Positions 26,058-34,655 of a stretch of 64,000 nt of DNA are shown here, piece by piece. The DNA is taken from NCBI RefSeq assembly GCF_003865035.1, contig NZ_BHVZ01000004.1, forward strand, positions 1 through 64,000, written 5' to 3'. The notes under the pieces are model-generated. The model was not told the DNA's origin, made no database searches, and worked only from the letters and a program-made list of their open reading frames with translations. Every line of letters starts with the position of its first letter. Positions within the stretch are counted from its first letter, which is position 1. The translations under genes were made by a program, and so were the position numbers. This DNA comes from Anaerotignum faecicola (GTDB lineage: Bacteria > Bacillota > Clostridia > Lachnospirales > Anaerotignaceae).

Positions 26058-27077
26058 TTATCTGTGGTCTACTTCGTACATGTGTGCAATCAGGTCAACA
26101 ACCTTATTGGAGTAACCCCATTCATTATCGTACCAAGCAATCAATTTTACAAAGTTATCATCCAGAATGATGCCTGCTTTTGCGTCGAAGATACAGGTAT
26201 TGGATTCACCCAGCATATCGGAGGAAACAACCTCATCCTCTGTGTATCTTACGATACCCTTCATGTAGGTTTCAGATGCTTCTTTTACCTTTTCACAAAT
26301 CTGTTCGTATGTAGCAGGAGTTTTCAGTCTTGCTGTCAGGTCAACAACAGATACATCATTTGTAGGTACGCGGAAGGACATACCTGTCATTTTGCCCTTC
26401 AGTTCGGGAATTACACGACCTACTGCCTTTGCAGCGCCTGTTGTGGAAGGAATGATGTTGTTGAATACGGAACGACCGGTTCTCCAGTCACGTCCTGCAC
26501 GCGCGTCAACAGCCTTCTGTTTTGCAGTTGCGGAGTGAATAGTGCTCATCAGACCCTGTTCGATACCGAACGCGTCATTTACGATTTTAACCAGAGGTGC
26601 CAGGCAGTTTGTTGTACAGGATGCATTGGAAACGATATCCATGTCCTTTCTGTATGTCTGGTGGTTTACGCCAACAACAAAGGTAGGTGTAACCTCATCC
26701 TTAGCGGGTGCTGTCAGGATAACCTTCTTAGCGCCGCCGATTTTGTGCAGAGAAGCCTTTTCCATTGTATTGAACGCACCTGTGGATTCGATGATGTATT
26801 CTGCACCACAGTTTGCCCACTCAATCAGAGAAGCATCGCTTTCACTGAAAACGTGGATTTTCTGACCGTTTACAATCAGGCAGTCCTCGCCGATTTCGAT
26901 ATCGCCTTCAAAGCGACCGAAGATAGAGTCATATTTCAACTGATATGCCATATAATCCAGTTCTGCATTTCTCAGGTTAATACCGCAAAGTTCAAATTCA
27001 TCCTGACGCTGCATCAGAACTCTGAATACAACTCTGCCGATACGACCAAAACCATTGATGCCAACTTTAATTGCCAT
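26058..27077 (-). CDS. gap: Glyceraldehyde-3-phosphate dehydrogenase paralogue 1 (altered cofactor loop)
   Basis: A 339-residue type I GAPDH. The Rossmann motif is INGFGRIGR, the catalytic Cys154 is in SNASCTTNC, and WYDNEWGYS is near the end. The position after the second beta strand, where NAD-specific enzymes carry Asp (N-D), reads INLRN: the Asp is replaced by Leu followed by Arg. That fits relaxed or NADP preference; this is inferred, not shown. It shares about half its residues with the upstream paralogue. It is separated from that gene by a terminator and CggR-like repeats, so it has its own control. RBS GAGAGGGG. Confidence 0.93.
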   Translation of the reverse strand: MAIKVGINGFGRIGRVVFRVLMQRQDEFELCGINLRNAELDYMAYQLKYDSIFGRFEGDIEIGEDCLIVNGQKIHVFSESDASLIEWANCGAEYIIESTGAFNTMEKASLHKIGGAKKVILTAPAKDEVTPTFVVGVNHQTYRKDMDIVSNASCTTNCLAPLVKIVNDAFGIEQGLMSTIHSATAKQKAVDARAGRDWRTGRSVFNNIIPSTTGAAKAVGRVIPELKGKMTGMSFRVPTNDVSVVDLTARLKTPATYEQICEKVKEASETYMKGIVRYTEDEVVSSDMLGESNTCIFDAKAGIILDDNFVKLIAWYDNEWGYSNKVVDLIAHMYEVDHR

Positions 27078-27253
27078 TAGATTCTTCCCCTCTCATATAT
27101 AAAAATAGGAATGACCAGTAACTTTTACCAGTTCATTTTACCACATCAGAGTGAAAAAAAACTCAGAATTTTGTATTTTTTTATTTTTCAGAAGTCTATA
27201 CAGGAAATACAGAAAGGAATGGGATATGATTTAGACAATGTATCTATTTTTGT

Positions 27254-27310
27254 GGGACGTTTTATGTCCCTTTCGTGATTGTGGACAAAAAAGTGGGACA
27301 TTTTTTGTCC
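27254..27310 (-). promoter_or_regulatory. CggR-like operator half-sites upstream of gap paralogue 1
   Basis: Two copies of GGGAC-N6-TGTC occur: GGGAC (27254-27258) with TGTC (27265-27268), and GGGAC (27295-27299) with TGTC (27306-27309). This is the half-site form of the CggR operator of gapA operons. The second copy sits inside a perfect 10-bp palindrome GGACAAAAAA (27283-27292) / TTTTTTGTCC (27301-27310). GTGGGACATTTTTTG (27293-27307) is repeated exactly before the second gap gene. The sites lie about 180-230 bases before the start codon. The rest of the 27078-27410 gap is AT-rich leader and the terminator below. Confidence 0.55.
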
Positions 27311-27344
27311 TGTTTTCCGCTTGACTTTTTTTATAAGGATTGCA

Positions 27345-27377
27345 AAACAAAAGCCTCAGGCTGTTGCACCCAAGGCT
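27345..27377 (-). terminator. Probable terminator after gap paralogue 2
   Basis: Minus-strand stem AGCCT/AGGCT (27373-27377 and 27352-27356) with a further AGCCTGAGGCT palindrome, then TTTTGTTTTG. Weak but well placed. Confidence 0.5.
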
Positions 27378-27410
27378 GTCTGCTTTTCTATACTGTTTTT
27401 TGCGTAGTGC

Positions 27411-28433
<1,023 letters not shown>

Positions 28434-28454
28434 CTAACAAATATGATTTCTTGC

Positions 28455-28529
28455 GTGGGACATTTTTTGCATCGCGTTATTTCAAACGTCCTATTACCTA
28501 TAGTATAGCACAAAAAATATTTTGCACAA
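28455..28529 (-). promoter_or_regulatory. Promoter and CggR-like half-site of gap paralogue 2
   Basis: Minus strand TTGTGC (28524-28529), 16 bases, TATACT (28502-28507). GTGGGACATTTTTTG (28455-28469) is identical over 15 bases to a site before the other gap gene and lies downstream of the start point, a repressing position. The rest of the 28422-28706 gap shows no gene. Confidence 0.6.
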
Positions 28530-28706
28530 TAAAAAAATAGAAAAAATTGCCTATTTCCCGAAAAAATACATAATATTTCCTTGGATAAATCATAAATAAA
28601 ATTTATGGCGAAAGAAAACCATGCAAGTGCTGTGTTTCTCCCGCCAAGTCTTTTTTTCGGAATCACTGTTAACAGTTTCTCCTGTTTCTCAATTCTTATG
28701 CAAAAA

Positions 28707-28808
28707 TCAATATTCATCGTTGCGAATTAAATCAATGATACTCAGTGTCAGCATGGCTGCGGAAACAGCCAAAGAAACTGCGCTTACAACCAAACGAGAA
28801 ATTTTCAT
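28707..28808 (-). CDS. 33-residue single-span membrane peptide
   Basis: A small ORF with a strong ribosome binding site (AAGGAGGGG, eight bases before ATG). It encodes MKISRLVVSAVSLAVSAAML followed by TLSIIDLIRNDEY: a basic N-terminus, one hydrophobic span (~6-27) and an acidic tail, so it is probably a membrane-embedded peptide with the C-terminus outside. It lies between gap paralogue 2 and a zinc-ribbon gene, with no clear operon partner. I do not recognise it. The ribosome binding site and the amino-acid pattern support a real gene. Confidence 0.65.
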   Translation of the reverse strand: MKISRLVVSAVSLAVSAAMLTLSIIDLIRNDEY

Positions 28809-28908
28809 ATACTCCCCTCCTTAGGAAAATAGTTGCATTTTATTTAAAATCATTTTATCATGTTAGCCAAGAGTTGTAAAATAAATTCTTACGATTGGAT
28901 GTGATTTT

Positions 28909-29283
28909 ATGTTTTTTATCGGCGGTATTTTTCAGGGCAAAAAGGAATTTGAACACTTTCGGCAGACGATAGTCTGCAAAAAATGCGGACGTTTGTGCAG
29001 TATTTCCGTTTTTATGACCTATACCTGCTTCAGCTTCTTTTTCATTCCTTTGTTTAAGTGGGGCAAGCAGTATTATGCCGTTTCCAACTGCTGCCATACT
29101 ATTTATGCCATTGATGCAGAACTGGGCAAGGCAATCGAGCATGGCGAAAGCGTCACTCTCCGCGAGGAGGACTTAACCATCGCAGGCATGGGACAAGCGC
29201 AGGAAATACATTGCCCCGACTGCGGCTATCTGCTTTCGCAGGAATACGCCTATTGCCCGAAATGCGGCAGAAAAATTCATTAA
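28909..29283 (+). CDS. Zinc-ribbon protein
   Basis: A 124-residue protein with two zinc-binding cysteine pairs at each end: CKKCGRLC near residue 23 and CPDCGYLLSQ ... CPKCGRKIH at the C-terminus. The middle holds a hydrophobic stretch (FMTYTCFSFFFIPLFKWGKQYYAVSNCCH), typical of the zinc-ribbon_15-like family. No function is known. The ribosome binding site is weak (GGATGTG). A bidirectional terminator follows. Confidence 0.75.
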   Translation: MFFIGGIFQGKKEFEHFRQTIVCKKCGRLCSISVFMTYTCFSFFFIPLFKWGKQYYAVSNCCHTIYAIDAELGKAIEHGESVTLREEDLTIAGMGQAQEIHCPDCGYLLSQEYAYCPKCGRKIH

Positions 29284-29292
29284 AGCATCAGA

Positions 29293-29332
29293 AAAACAGT
29301 GGCTTTGTCAGAGAAAAACAAACCACTGTTTT
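29293..29332. terminator. Bidirectional terminator between zinc-ribbon gene and sigF
   Basis: AAAACAGTGG (29293-29302) and CCACTGTTTT (29323-29332), perfect 10-bp stem. Confidence 0.85.
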
Positions 29333-29371
29333 CTATTTTTTATGCTTTTTATTTTATGCTCTCTCTTTTTC

Positions 29372-30088
29372 CTAGTCCTTTTCCTGTAAATGCCTTCTGA
29401 GTTCGGAAAGTACCCGTTTTTCAATGCGCGAAACCTGTACCTGAGAGATGCCGATGCACCTTGCCACATCCGCCTGCGTGCGATCCTGAAAATATCGCAG
29501 AATAATGATTTGTCGCTGCTTCGCATCCAGATGCTCCAAGGCCTCCATCAAAGAAAGCCGCTCCATCACTTTCTCGTTTTCTGTGTTGTCTGTGAGCTTA
29601 TCAATCAGCTGTAAGGTGCCTTCGTTTCCGTCCACAGAAGCATACAGGCTCTCTACATCCTTTGTAGATTCCAATGCCAAAACCAGCTCCTCTTTTTCTA
29701 CCTCTAATCGTTCTGCAAGCTCCTGTAGGGATAATTCTCTGCTTTCCTCCTGCATCGCCGCTTCCTGTAAGCGCTTCGCCCGCCATGCAAGCTCCTTCAG
29801 GCTGCGGCTCACCTTCACCGTCCCGTCATCTCTGAGAAATCTTTTAATCTCCCCCAGAATCATGGGTACGGCGTATGTAGAAAATTTCACATCATAGCTG
29901 AAATCAAATTTTTCGATACATTTCAGCAGTCCGATTGCACCAATCTGATAGAGGTCTTCCGGCTCGCCGCGTCCGCGAAAGCGTCCCACTACGCTCCAGA
30001 TTAAACCGGAATTTTCCTGTAGCAGGTTGTCCTTTGCCGCGGCATCTCCTGCCTGCGCCAGACGAATCCATTCATAGGTCTGCTCCAT
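29372..30088 (-). CDS. sigF: Sporulation sigma factor SigF
   Basis: A 238-residue forespore sigma factor. Region 2 is visible in EPEDLYQIGAIGLLKCIEKFDFSYDVKFSTYAVPMILGEIKRFLRDDG, and region 4.2 in QADVARCIGISQVQVSRIEKRVLSELRRHL. It is the last gene of the spoIIA operon and follows spoIIAB by four bases. SpoIIAB holds it inactive until SpoIIAA is dephosphorylated in the forespore. The intact SRIEKR helix here is a useful contrast to the broken helix of the sigK 3' half. Confidence 0.97.
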   Translation of the reverse strand: MEQTYEWIRLAQAGDAAAKDNLLQENSGLIWSVVGRFRGRGEPEDLYQIGAIGLLKCIEKFDFSYDVKFSTYAVPMILGEIKRFLRDDGTVKVSRSLKELAWRAKRLQEAAMQEESRELSLQELAERLEVEKEELVLALESTKDVESLYASVDGNEGTLQLIDKLTDNTENEKVMERLSLMEALEHLDAKQRQIIILRYFQDRTQADVARCIGISQVQVSRIEKRVLSELRRHLQEKD

Positions 30089-30092
30089 GGAA

Positions 30093-30521
30093 TCACTCCT
30101 TTGCCAGTGTTTTTTCCATGAAGATGCGTGTACCTACCCCGATACGGCTTTCAATACGCACCTTTTCCATAAAGGTTTCCATGATTGTAAAGCCCATACC
30201 GGAACGTTCCATCTCCGGCTTGGAGGTATAGAGCGGCTCTCTCGCCCTTTCGATGTTTTCAATCCCCTTGCCGGTGTCGGCAATCTCTATGTAGATTTTC
30301 CTGCCGATATAGCCGCAAAATAGCTCCACTAAGCCCCCTTTTTCTTCGTAGCCGTGAATAATGGCGTTTGTCACTGCTTCGGAAACAGCAGTTTTTACAT
30401 CCGTCATTTCTGAAATAGTCGGGTCAAGCTGCGTCAGAAAGCCTGCGGCAAATAGGCGGGCAAAACCCTCATTTTCTGATTTCGCGGTAAAAAATACCCG
30501 CGCTTCATTTTCATACTGCAT
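30093..30521 (-). CDS. spoIIAB: Anti-sigma F factor / serine kinase SpoIIAB
   Basis: A 142-residue GHKL-fold kinase and anti-sigma factor. The N-box is EAVTNAIIHGYE and the G1 box is IADTGKGI; ERSGMGFTIMETFMEKV follows. It binds SigF, and phosphorylates SpoIIAA on serine. The start at 30521 fits the family; 16 upstream codons overlap spoIIAA more deeply and lack support. It overlaps the spoIIAA end by 11 bases, so translation is coupled. Confidence 0.96.
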   Translation of the reverse strand: MQYENEARVFFTAKSENEGFARLFAAGFLTQLDPTISEMTDVKTAVSEAVTNAIIHGYEEKGGLVELFCGYIGRKIYIEIADTGKGIENIERAREPLYTSKPEMERSGMGFTIMETFMEKVRIESRIGVGTRIFMEKTLAKE

Positions 30522-30870
30522 CCGATTTCCTCCCCTCCGCATAGGCAATCGCCGCATCCAGAGAAACAAAGGTCGGCAACAAACGAGACAGTCCCGAAAG
30601 CTGAATCATTTCCTCGATTTTTTCATTTGGGCAGGCAATGGCAATGCGCCCTCCTAAGGACTGCACCTGCTTGTATCTGCCAATCATTACGCCGATGCCC
30701 GCGCTGTCCATGAAAGTCACCTCCTGAAACCCGAAGATAATATTTCTTCCTCCCATTTGCTCCAAGGCACTTTCTGTTTTGCTGCGTAATTCCTTAGAAG
30801 AATGATGGTCAATTTCTCCTGCAACCAGAATGATGAGTGTTTTATTTTTTCGCTTAAATTTCAAATCCAT
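30511..30870 (-). CDS. spoIIAA: Anti-anti-sigma factor SpoIIAA
   Basis: A 119-residue STAS-domain protein. The regulatory serine is Ser56 in FMDSAGIGVMIGRYK; phosphorylation by SpoIIAB inactivates it and SpoIIE restores it. First gene of the operon spoIIAA-spoIIAB-sigF. RBS GGAGGA. I could not assign a confident Spo0A box or sigma-H promoter in the 170 bases upstream. Confidence 0.96.
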   Translation of the reverse strand: MDLKFKRKNKTLIILVAGEIDHHSSKELRSKTESALEQMGGRNIIFGFQEVTFMDSAGIGVMIGRYKQVQSLGGRIAIACPNEKIEEMIQLSGLSRLLPTFVSLDAAIAYAEGRKSDAV

Positions 30871-31005
30871 ATAAAATCCTCCTTTTCAAAAGCATACACG
30901 ATTTCATGCTTGTTTTTTTCTCTTTCAACCGCAACTTTCGTCCTCTCCTGCAAAAATAGGACAGGATAACTTCCGTTCAGACACGCACAGACAATAGCCT
31001 GCTGC

Positions 31006-31013
31006 CATAGAAT
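31006..31013 (+). promoter_or_regulatory. Possible mother-cell (sigma-E/K-type) -10 of sigK
   Basis: CATAGAAT resembles the CATAnnaT -10 of sigma-E/sigma-K promoters and lies about 30 bases before the sigK start. A matching -35 is only hinted at (ACAATA at 30991). Tentative. Confidence 0.3.
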
Positions 31014-31044
31014 AAAGTATCCCCTTTCCATCGGAGGTGCGCCT

Positions 31045-31461
31045 GTGTTTTTCTTACCTATGCTGCCCATATTTTTTGTTCCGCTCCTAAGTGGTTTTTC
31101 TTCCGGCGGCTCCTTCCCGAAGCCCCTTGCAAAAGAGAAGGAGCAGCAGCTTCTCCTTCGCCTGCGTGACGGAACAGATGCAGAAAAGGAATCCGCCAAG
31201 CAAACACTGATTCTGCATAATCTGCGTCTGGTCGCCCATATTGCGAAGAAATACAACAATGCCCAACGAGAATCGGAGGAACTGATTTCCATTGGTATCG
31301 TTGGGCTGATTAAGGCGATTCTTTCCTATGATAGCGAAAAAAGCATCCGCCTTGCCACCTATGCCTCTCGCTGTATTGAAAATGCTATCCTCTCACGGAT
31401 GCGTTTATGGTTCCAAATCAATCCCCTCAGAGCAGAAAAGAACCAAAATGGCGTATTTTGA
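31045..31461 (+). CDS. sigK: SigK, 5' half, interrupted by a skin-like element
   Basis: Codons 1-112 are the N-terminal half of the late mother-cell sigma factor SigK: a hydrophobic start (MFFLPMLPIFFVPLLSG) like a pro-sequence, then region 2 with ILHNLRLVAHIAKKYNN, EELISIGIVGLIKAI and LATYASRCIEN. After the AAATG core at 31380-31384 the sequence is element DNA, and the frame ends after 26 non-sigma codons at 31461. Start GTG with GGAGG seven bases upstream. Joined at AAATG to the 3' half at 49158 it gives a 221-residue protein reading CIENEILMSLR, the exact family sequence. It is divergent from spoIIA. Confidence 0.93.
   Translation: MFFLPMLPIFFVPLLSGFSSGGSFPKPLAKEKEQQLLLRLRDGTDAEKESAKQTLILHNLRLVAHIAKKYNNAQRESEELISIGIVGLIKAILSYDSEKSIRLATYASRCIENAILSRMRLWFQINPLRAEKNQNGVF
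31384..31406. other. Left attachment arm of the skin-like element
   Basis: Imperfect inverted repeat of 49134-49156. The core AAATG (31380-31384) touches it. In the joined circle the axis falls in AAAT, which predicts AA as the crossover dinucleotide. Confidence 0.85.
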
Positions 31462-31526
31462 CGCAGGTATCCGAGAATATGTATATACTTTGCTCCACTT
31501 TGGACGGCTGCGTAAGGTATGCACCT

Positions 31527-32003
31527 ATGTATATCCATAGTTTCCGACTGATCGCCCCTCACAGGTTATTGGAAGCGCAGCTGTTCAATCAGCACTATCA
31601 GAACTATGAAGATATTCCAAATGTACCGGACAGGCTCCGCTGGTGCCGCCACCATATGGGCCTGATGCAAAAGGAAGTGGCAGAGCTGATTGGTATCAGT
31701 CGTGGACATTACATAGATTTTGAAGTCGGATATGTTGACTACTATCCGAAGGAAATCGTGGATAAGCTGGCAGCACTCTACAAAATTCCGGTAGATGACT
31801 TGCTGGACGATTACAATCGTTTCTTATATAAAGGGCAGGGAAAAATGATACGAGAGTATCGAGAGAGTCTTGGCTTGCAGAAAAAGCCTTTCGCAAGACT
31901 CATAGGGGTTGACCCCAATCTGCTCCGGGCATGGGAAGCTGACCAGAAGCGGATGAATATCAATTCCTGGGAGAAATACTTCAAAAATCTGATCAAGGCA
32001 TAG
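31527..32003 (+). CDS. XRE-type helix-turn-helix protein
   Basis: A 158-residue protein with two helix-turn-helix-like segments: RLRWCRHHMGLMQKEVAELIGISRGHYIDFE (XRE type) and IREYRESLGLQKKPFARLIGVDPNLLRAWE. The start is uncertain. ATG 31527 has only AAGG ten bases before it; in-frame ATGs at 31479 and 31407 have no better site. The frame is open back to the element edge, and in the excised circle it is continuous with the recombinase ORF. It ends in a strong terminator. Likely a regulator of the element; targets unknown. Confidence 0.75.
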   Translation: MYIHSFRLIAPHRLLEAQLFNQHYQNYEDIPNVPDRLRWCRHHMGLMQKEVAELIGISRGHYIDFEVGYVDYYPKEIVDKLAALYKIPVDDLLDDYNRFLYKGQGKMIREYRESLGLQKKPFARLIGVDPNLLRAWEADQKRMNINSWEKYFKNLIKA

Positions 32004-32050
32004 AAAAAGCAGGTGTTCAAACTTTAAGGAGTTTGTTCACCTGCTTTCTC
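32004..32050. terminator. Bidirectional terminator after the HTH gene
   Basis: AAAGCAGGTGTTCAAAC and GTTTGTTCACCTGCTTT form a long near-perfect stem around TTTAAGGA. It overlaps the 3' end of the convergent small gene. Confidence 0.85.
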
Positions 32051-32248
32051 TATAGATGTGGATTTGATAACCGCATCCAGTAGCTGTACCTTCTGGTCGG
32101 AAGGACAATTCAGTTTTTTAATATGCTGATTGACCAAGCTTGCGTGGACACTGGCAACACGCTCTGCCAGTTCACGCTTGCCTTCTTCAGCTTTTGGATA
32201 ATGGACAATTACATTGATTGGAGCACTCTTTCTTGCGATACCACGCAC
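32024..32248 (-). CDS. Small conserved mobile-element protein
   Basis: A 74-residue protein (APINVIVHYPKAEEGKRELAERV ... IKKLNCPSDQKVQLLDAVI) of a type seen beside HTH genes on clostridial integrative elements. No known domain. The reading frame is convincing but the start is odd. The only GTG in frame (32248) overlaps the ribosome binding site GGGAGG, while the codon at the right distance from it is ATC. A non-standard start or a sequence change is possible. Confidence 0.55.
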   Translation of the reverse strand: MRGIARKSAPINVIVHYPKAEEGKRELAERVASVHASLVNQHIKKLNCPSDQKVQLLDAVIKSTSIEKAGEQTP

Positions 32249-32319
32249 CTCCCTCGGTATTTCAGTCTATGAGAGAGAAGTTGTCCGCTATACCTAACTT
32301 ATAACGCTTGCTTTCCTAC

Positions 32320-32418
32320 TTCAAAAAATGGTGTTTTCTGCTATAATATTCGTAAGAGGGAAATGCTTGCTTGCAAGGGCATTTCCCTTACGGGCGATGA
32401 GTTGCGAAGCAATTCATC
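32320..32418 (+). promoter_or_regulatory. Promoter and structured leader of the STAND gene
   Basis: TTCAAA (32320-32325), 16 bases, TATAAT (32342-32347). The transcript would start with a hairpin of 14 pairs and one bulge, GTAAGAGGGAAATGC (32352-32366) / GCATTTCCCTTAC (32379-32391). A second hairpin follows, GATGAGTTGC / GCAATTCATC (32396-32418), about 120 bases before the start codon. Confidence 0.55.
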
Positions 32419-32486
32419 GAAAACTTGTTGGGGTACTGTGGAACTTCTTTCGTGGTATCATCTTATCAAGAATCTGTCAAAGATTC

Positions 32487-32514
32487 ATTGAGCGTGAATT
32501 GAGCGCAAATTGAC
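32487..32514 (+). repeat. 11-bp iterons, array 1
   Basis: ATTGAGCGTGA, ATTGAGCGCAA and a partial ATTGAC follow head to tail with an exact 11-bp period. The same unit recurs in the opposite direction at 34609-34641. ParR-type proteins bind 11-bp direct repeats (parC of plasmid R1), and ParM/ParR genes follow array 2. Confidence 0.75.
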
Positions 32515-32538
32515 TACTTTTTGGAAGGAGGGCTGTCT

Positions 32539-34533
32539 ATGGAATATTTAGATTTCAGTTCAGTCATCACCATTATTCGTAAATATATCAATGACGAACG
32601 CACCGTTGTTGACCGAAACCTTAATGAAGAAGTTAAGATTGACCAGATGCATTTCCTGGATCAGATCTTTGCGTCGTTCTGTGACGATGCAGACTCATTG
32701 GATTTTGCTTTTGACAACGGGCAGGTCTGCCGTTGGTTCAATGGACAGGCAAGAATTAGCCCTCGAATTATTTCATTTTATTTGGATGAAGAAAACAGAG
32801 ATCTGCTTTCAGCTGATATAGAATACAATGTGCTGCCATTGATGTATGACAGTGCTATGGCTGTGGGAGATGCTCACACGTTGTTAATTCAGGATACAAC
32901 CATTTCACCGGAAGTAAAGAACAAACTGACTGTAAGCTATCCTTGTCAGACGGATAGGGACAAAGCAGATCTCCTTGCTGCGGTTTTATTCTTCGGTATG
33001 GAGCGTGAGTTCAGAAAACGTGATGTTAATAACAAGGCACTTTTAGCATCCGGTTGTTTCTCTCCGCTGATGCGTGATTTTATCCTTGATGTAAAAGTAC
33101 CAAGACCATGCCACCACTTCTGCGGTCGTGATGCAGAGTTGGAAAAGCTCCATGAACTTCTTTGCTCAAAGGGAAAGGTGTTCGTTCAGGGTATCGCCGG
33201 TATTGGTAAAAGCGAACTGACAAAAGCCTATGCGAAGAAATATGACAAAGAATACACCAACATTTTGTACATCACCTACTCCGGTGATTTGAAGAATGAT
33301 ATTGTAAATATGGACTTTGCTGATGATGTGGACGAAAACGAAACTGCCGATGCAAGATTCAGCAGACACCATCGCCATCTTCGCAAACTGAGAGCAGACA
33401 GTCTGCTGATTATTGATAACTTCAATACTGTAACAGCAAAGGACAGTATTCTGGATGTAATCCTGAAATATCATTGCCGTATTCTGTTTACTACCCGAAG
33501 CAAATTTGATACCTACGCTTCCGTGAATCTGGAAGAGATTGCTGATACAGAAACATTGATTTCACTGATGGGCTGTTTCTACTCCGATGCGGAAAAACAG
33601 CGCCCGGTTCTGAAACAGATCATCCAGGCCGTTCACCGTCACACTCTGGCTGTAGAATTATCTGCCCGCTTGTTGGAAACGGGAATTCTGAAGCCGCTAC
33701 CCCTGCTAAACAAGCTGAAAACGGAAAAAGCCGCCCTGGATGTCACCGATACGATTGACATCACCAAGGACGGCAGGAGCCGCAAGGAAACCTATTATGA
33801 CCATATTCATACGCTGTTTTCCTTGTATCAGCTGTCCAATGCGGAAACGGATGTTATGCGAAATCTTTCTTTGGTTCCGCTTACCGGTATTCCGGGCAGG
33901 CTGCTTGCAAACTGGCTGAAGCTGTGTGATATGAATATCATCAATGGCCTGATAGAAAAGGGTTTCGTGCAGACAGTGGATGGACGAACGGTTACACTGC
34001 ATCCTATGGTACAGGAAGTGGCGATGGACGAAACCCGCCCGTCCGTGCAGAAATGCCGTACTCTGCTGGACAGCATCCATGAGATATGCCTGCTGCATGG
34101 CTATGACATCTCCTATTACAGGCAGCTGTTCCAGATGGTCGAGTCTGTGATCGAACGCATTGAAAATGATGATATGCCGTATTACCTGCGTTTTCTGGAA
34201 GATACCTTCCCATATATGGACAAGTATCACGATTTGCAGGGGATGAAGTTGGTTTTGAATGAGCTGTCTGCCCTGAAAAAGCTCTGTCGTGTCATTCAGG
34301 AATACAATTCCGATAAAACAATGGACTATGCCAGTGTGCAGGAAGCTATGGACGGTATCTGTCTAACCATCGGTGACATTCAGCAGGCGACTACACATTT
34401 CAAGAAAGCGATGGCTATTTATGAAGTGCTGTTTGAATCAGAGCCGGATGTCATTGAAGCGAAGAAACAGGAACTGCTTGAAACTTATACACAGTCAGGG
34501 GTATATTTAGGAAAGAAATTACTAAGTAAATAG
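32539..34533 (+). CDS. STAND-class NTPase (NB-ARC-like) of a mobile element
   Basis: A 664-residue signal-transduction ATPase. Residues 1-205 are an N-terminal domain I do not recognise. Walker A GIAGIGKS is near 218, Walker B SLLIIDN near 290 and the sensor RILFTTRSK near 313, as in NB-ARC/NACHT proteins. A winged-helix-like part and a helical region with one TPR-like pair (TTHFKKAMAIYEVLFES) follow. Start 32539 has GGAAGGAGGG upstream. STAND proteins on mobile elements are often phage sensors or regulators; no catalytic effector is visible here, so a regulatory role is equally likely. It is flanked by inverted iteron arrays. Confidence 0.8.
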   Translation: MEYLDFSSVITIIRKYINDERTVVDRNLNEEVKIDQMHFLDQIFASFCDDADSLDFAFDNGQVCRWFNGQARISPRIISFYLDEENRDLLSADIEYNVLPLMYDSAMAVGDAHTLLIQDTTISPEVKNKLTVSYPCQTDRDKADLLAAVLFFGMEREFRKRDVNNKALLASGCFSPLMRDFILDVKVPRPCHHFCGRDAELEKLHELLCSKGKVFVQGIAGIGKSELTKAYAKKYDKEYTNILYITYSGDLKNDIVNMDFADDVDENETADARFSRHHRHLRKLRADSLLIIDNFNTVTAKDSILDVILKYHCRILFTTRSKFDTYASVNLEEIADTETLISLMGCFYSDAEKQRPVLKQIIQAVHRHTLAVELSARLLETGILKPLPLLNKLKTEKAALDVTDTIDITKDGRSRKETYYDHIHTLFSLYQLSNAETDVMRNLSLVPLTGIPGRLLANWLKLCDMNIINGLIEKGFVQTVDGRTVTLHPMVQEVAMDETRPSVQKCRTLLDSIHEICLLHGYDISYYRQLFQMVESVIERIENDDMPYYLRFLEDTFPYMDKYHDLQGMKLVLNELSALKKLCRVIQEYNSDKTMDYASVQEAMDGICLTIGDIQQATTHFKKAMAIYEVLFESEPDVIEAKKQELLETYTQSGVYLGKKLLSK

Positions 34534-34554
34534 GAGAACATTAAATAAGCAAGG

Positions 34555-34586
34555 ATAGCTCTGTGTAGTAGCAGGGCTATTTTTGT
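34555..34586 (+). terminator. Terminator after the STAND gene
   Basis: ATAGCTCTG (34555-34563) and CAGGGCTAT (34572-34580), then TTTTTG. Confidence 0.85.
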
Positions 34587-34608
34587 GTTTCAATAAATAA
34601 TATTTGTT

Positions 34609-34641
34609 CATTGCTCAATTTCCGCTCAATCCACGCTCAAT
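34609..34641 (-). repeat. 11-bp iterons, array 2 (parC-like)
   Basis: On the minus strand ATTGAGCGTGG, ATTGAGCGGAA and ATTGAGCAATG: exactly three 11-bp units. The array is inverted relative to array 1 and lies 140 bases before parM, where the centromere of type II partition systems sits. Confidence 0.75.
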
Positions 34642-34655
34642 GTGTTTTCTGCCCT

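Noticed and set aside
28621..28824. 67-codon plus-strand ORF near the gap genes
   Set aside because: It is the antisense shadow of the 33-residue peptide gene and lacks a ribosome binding site.
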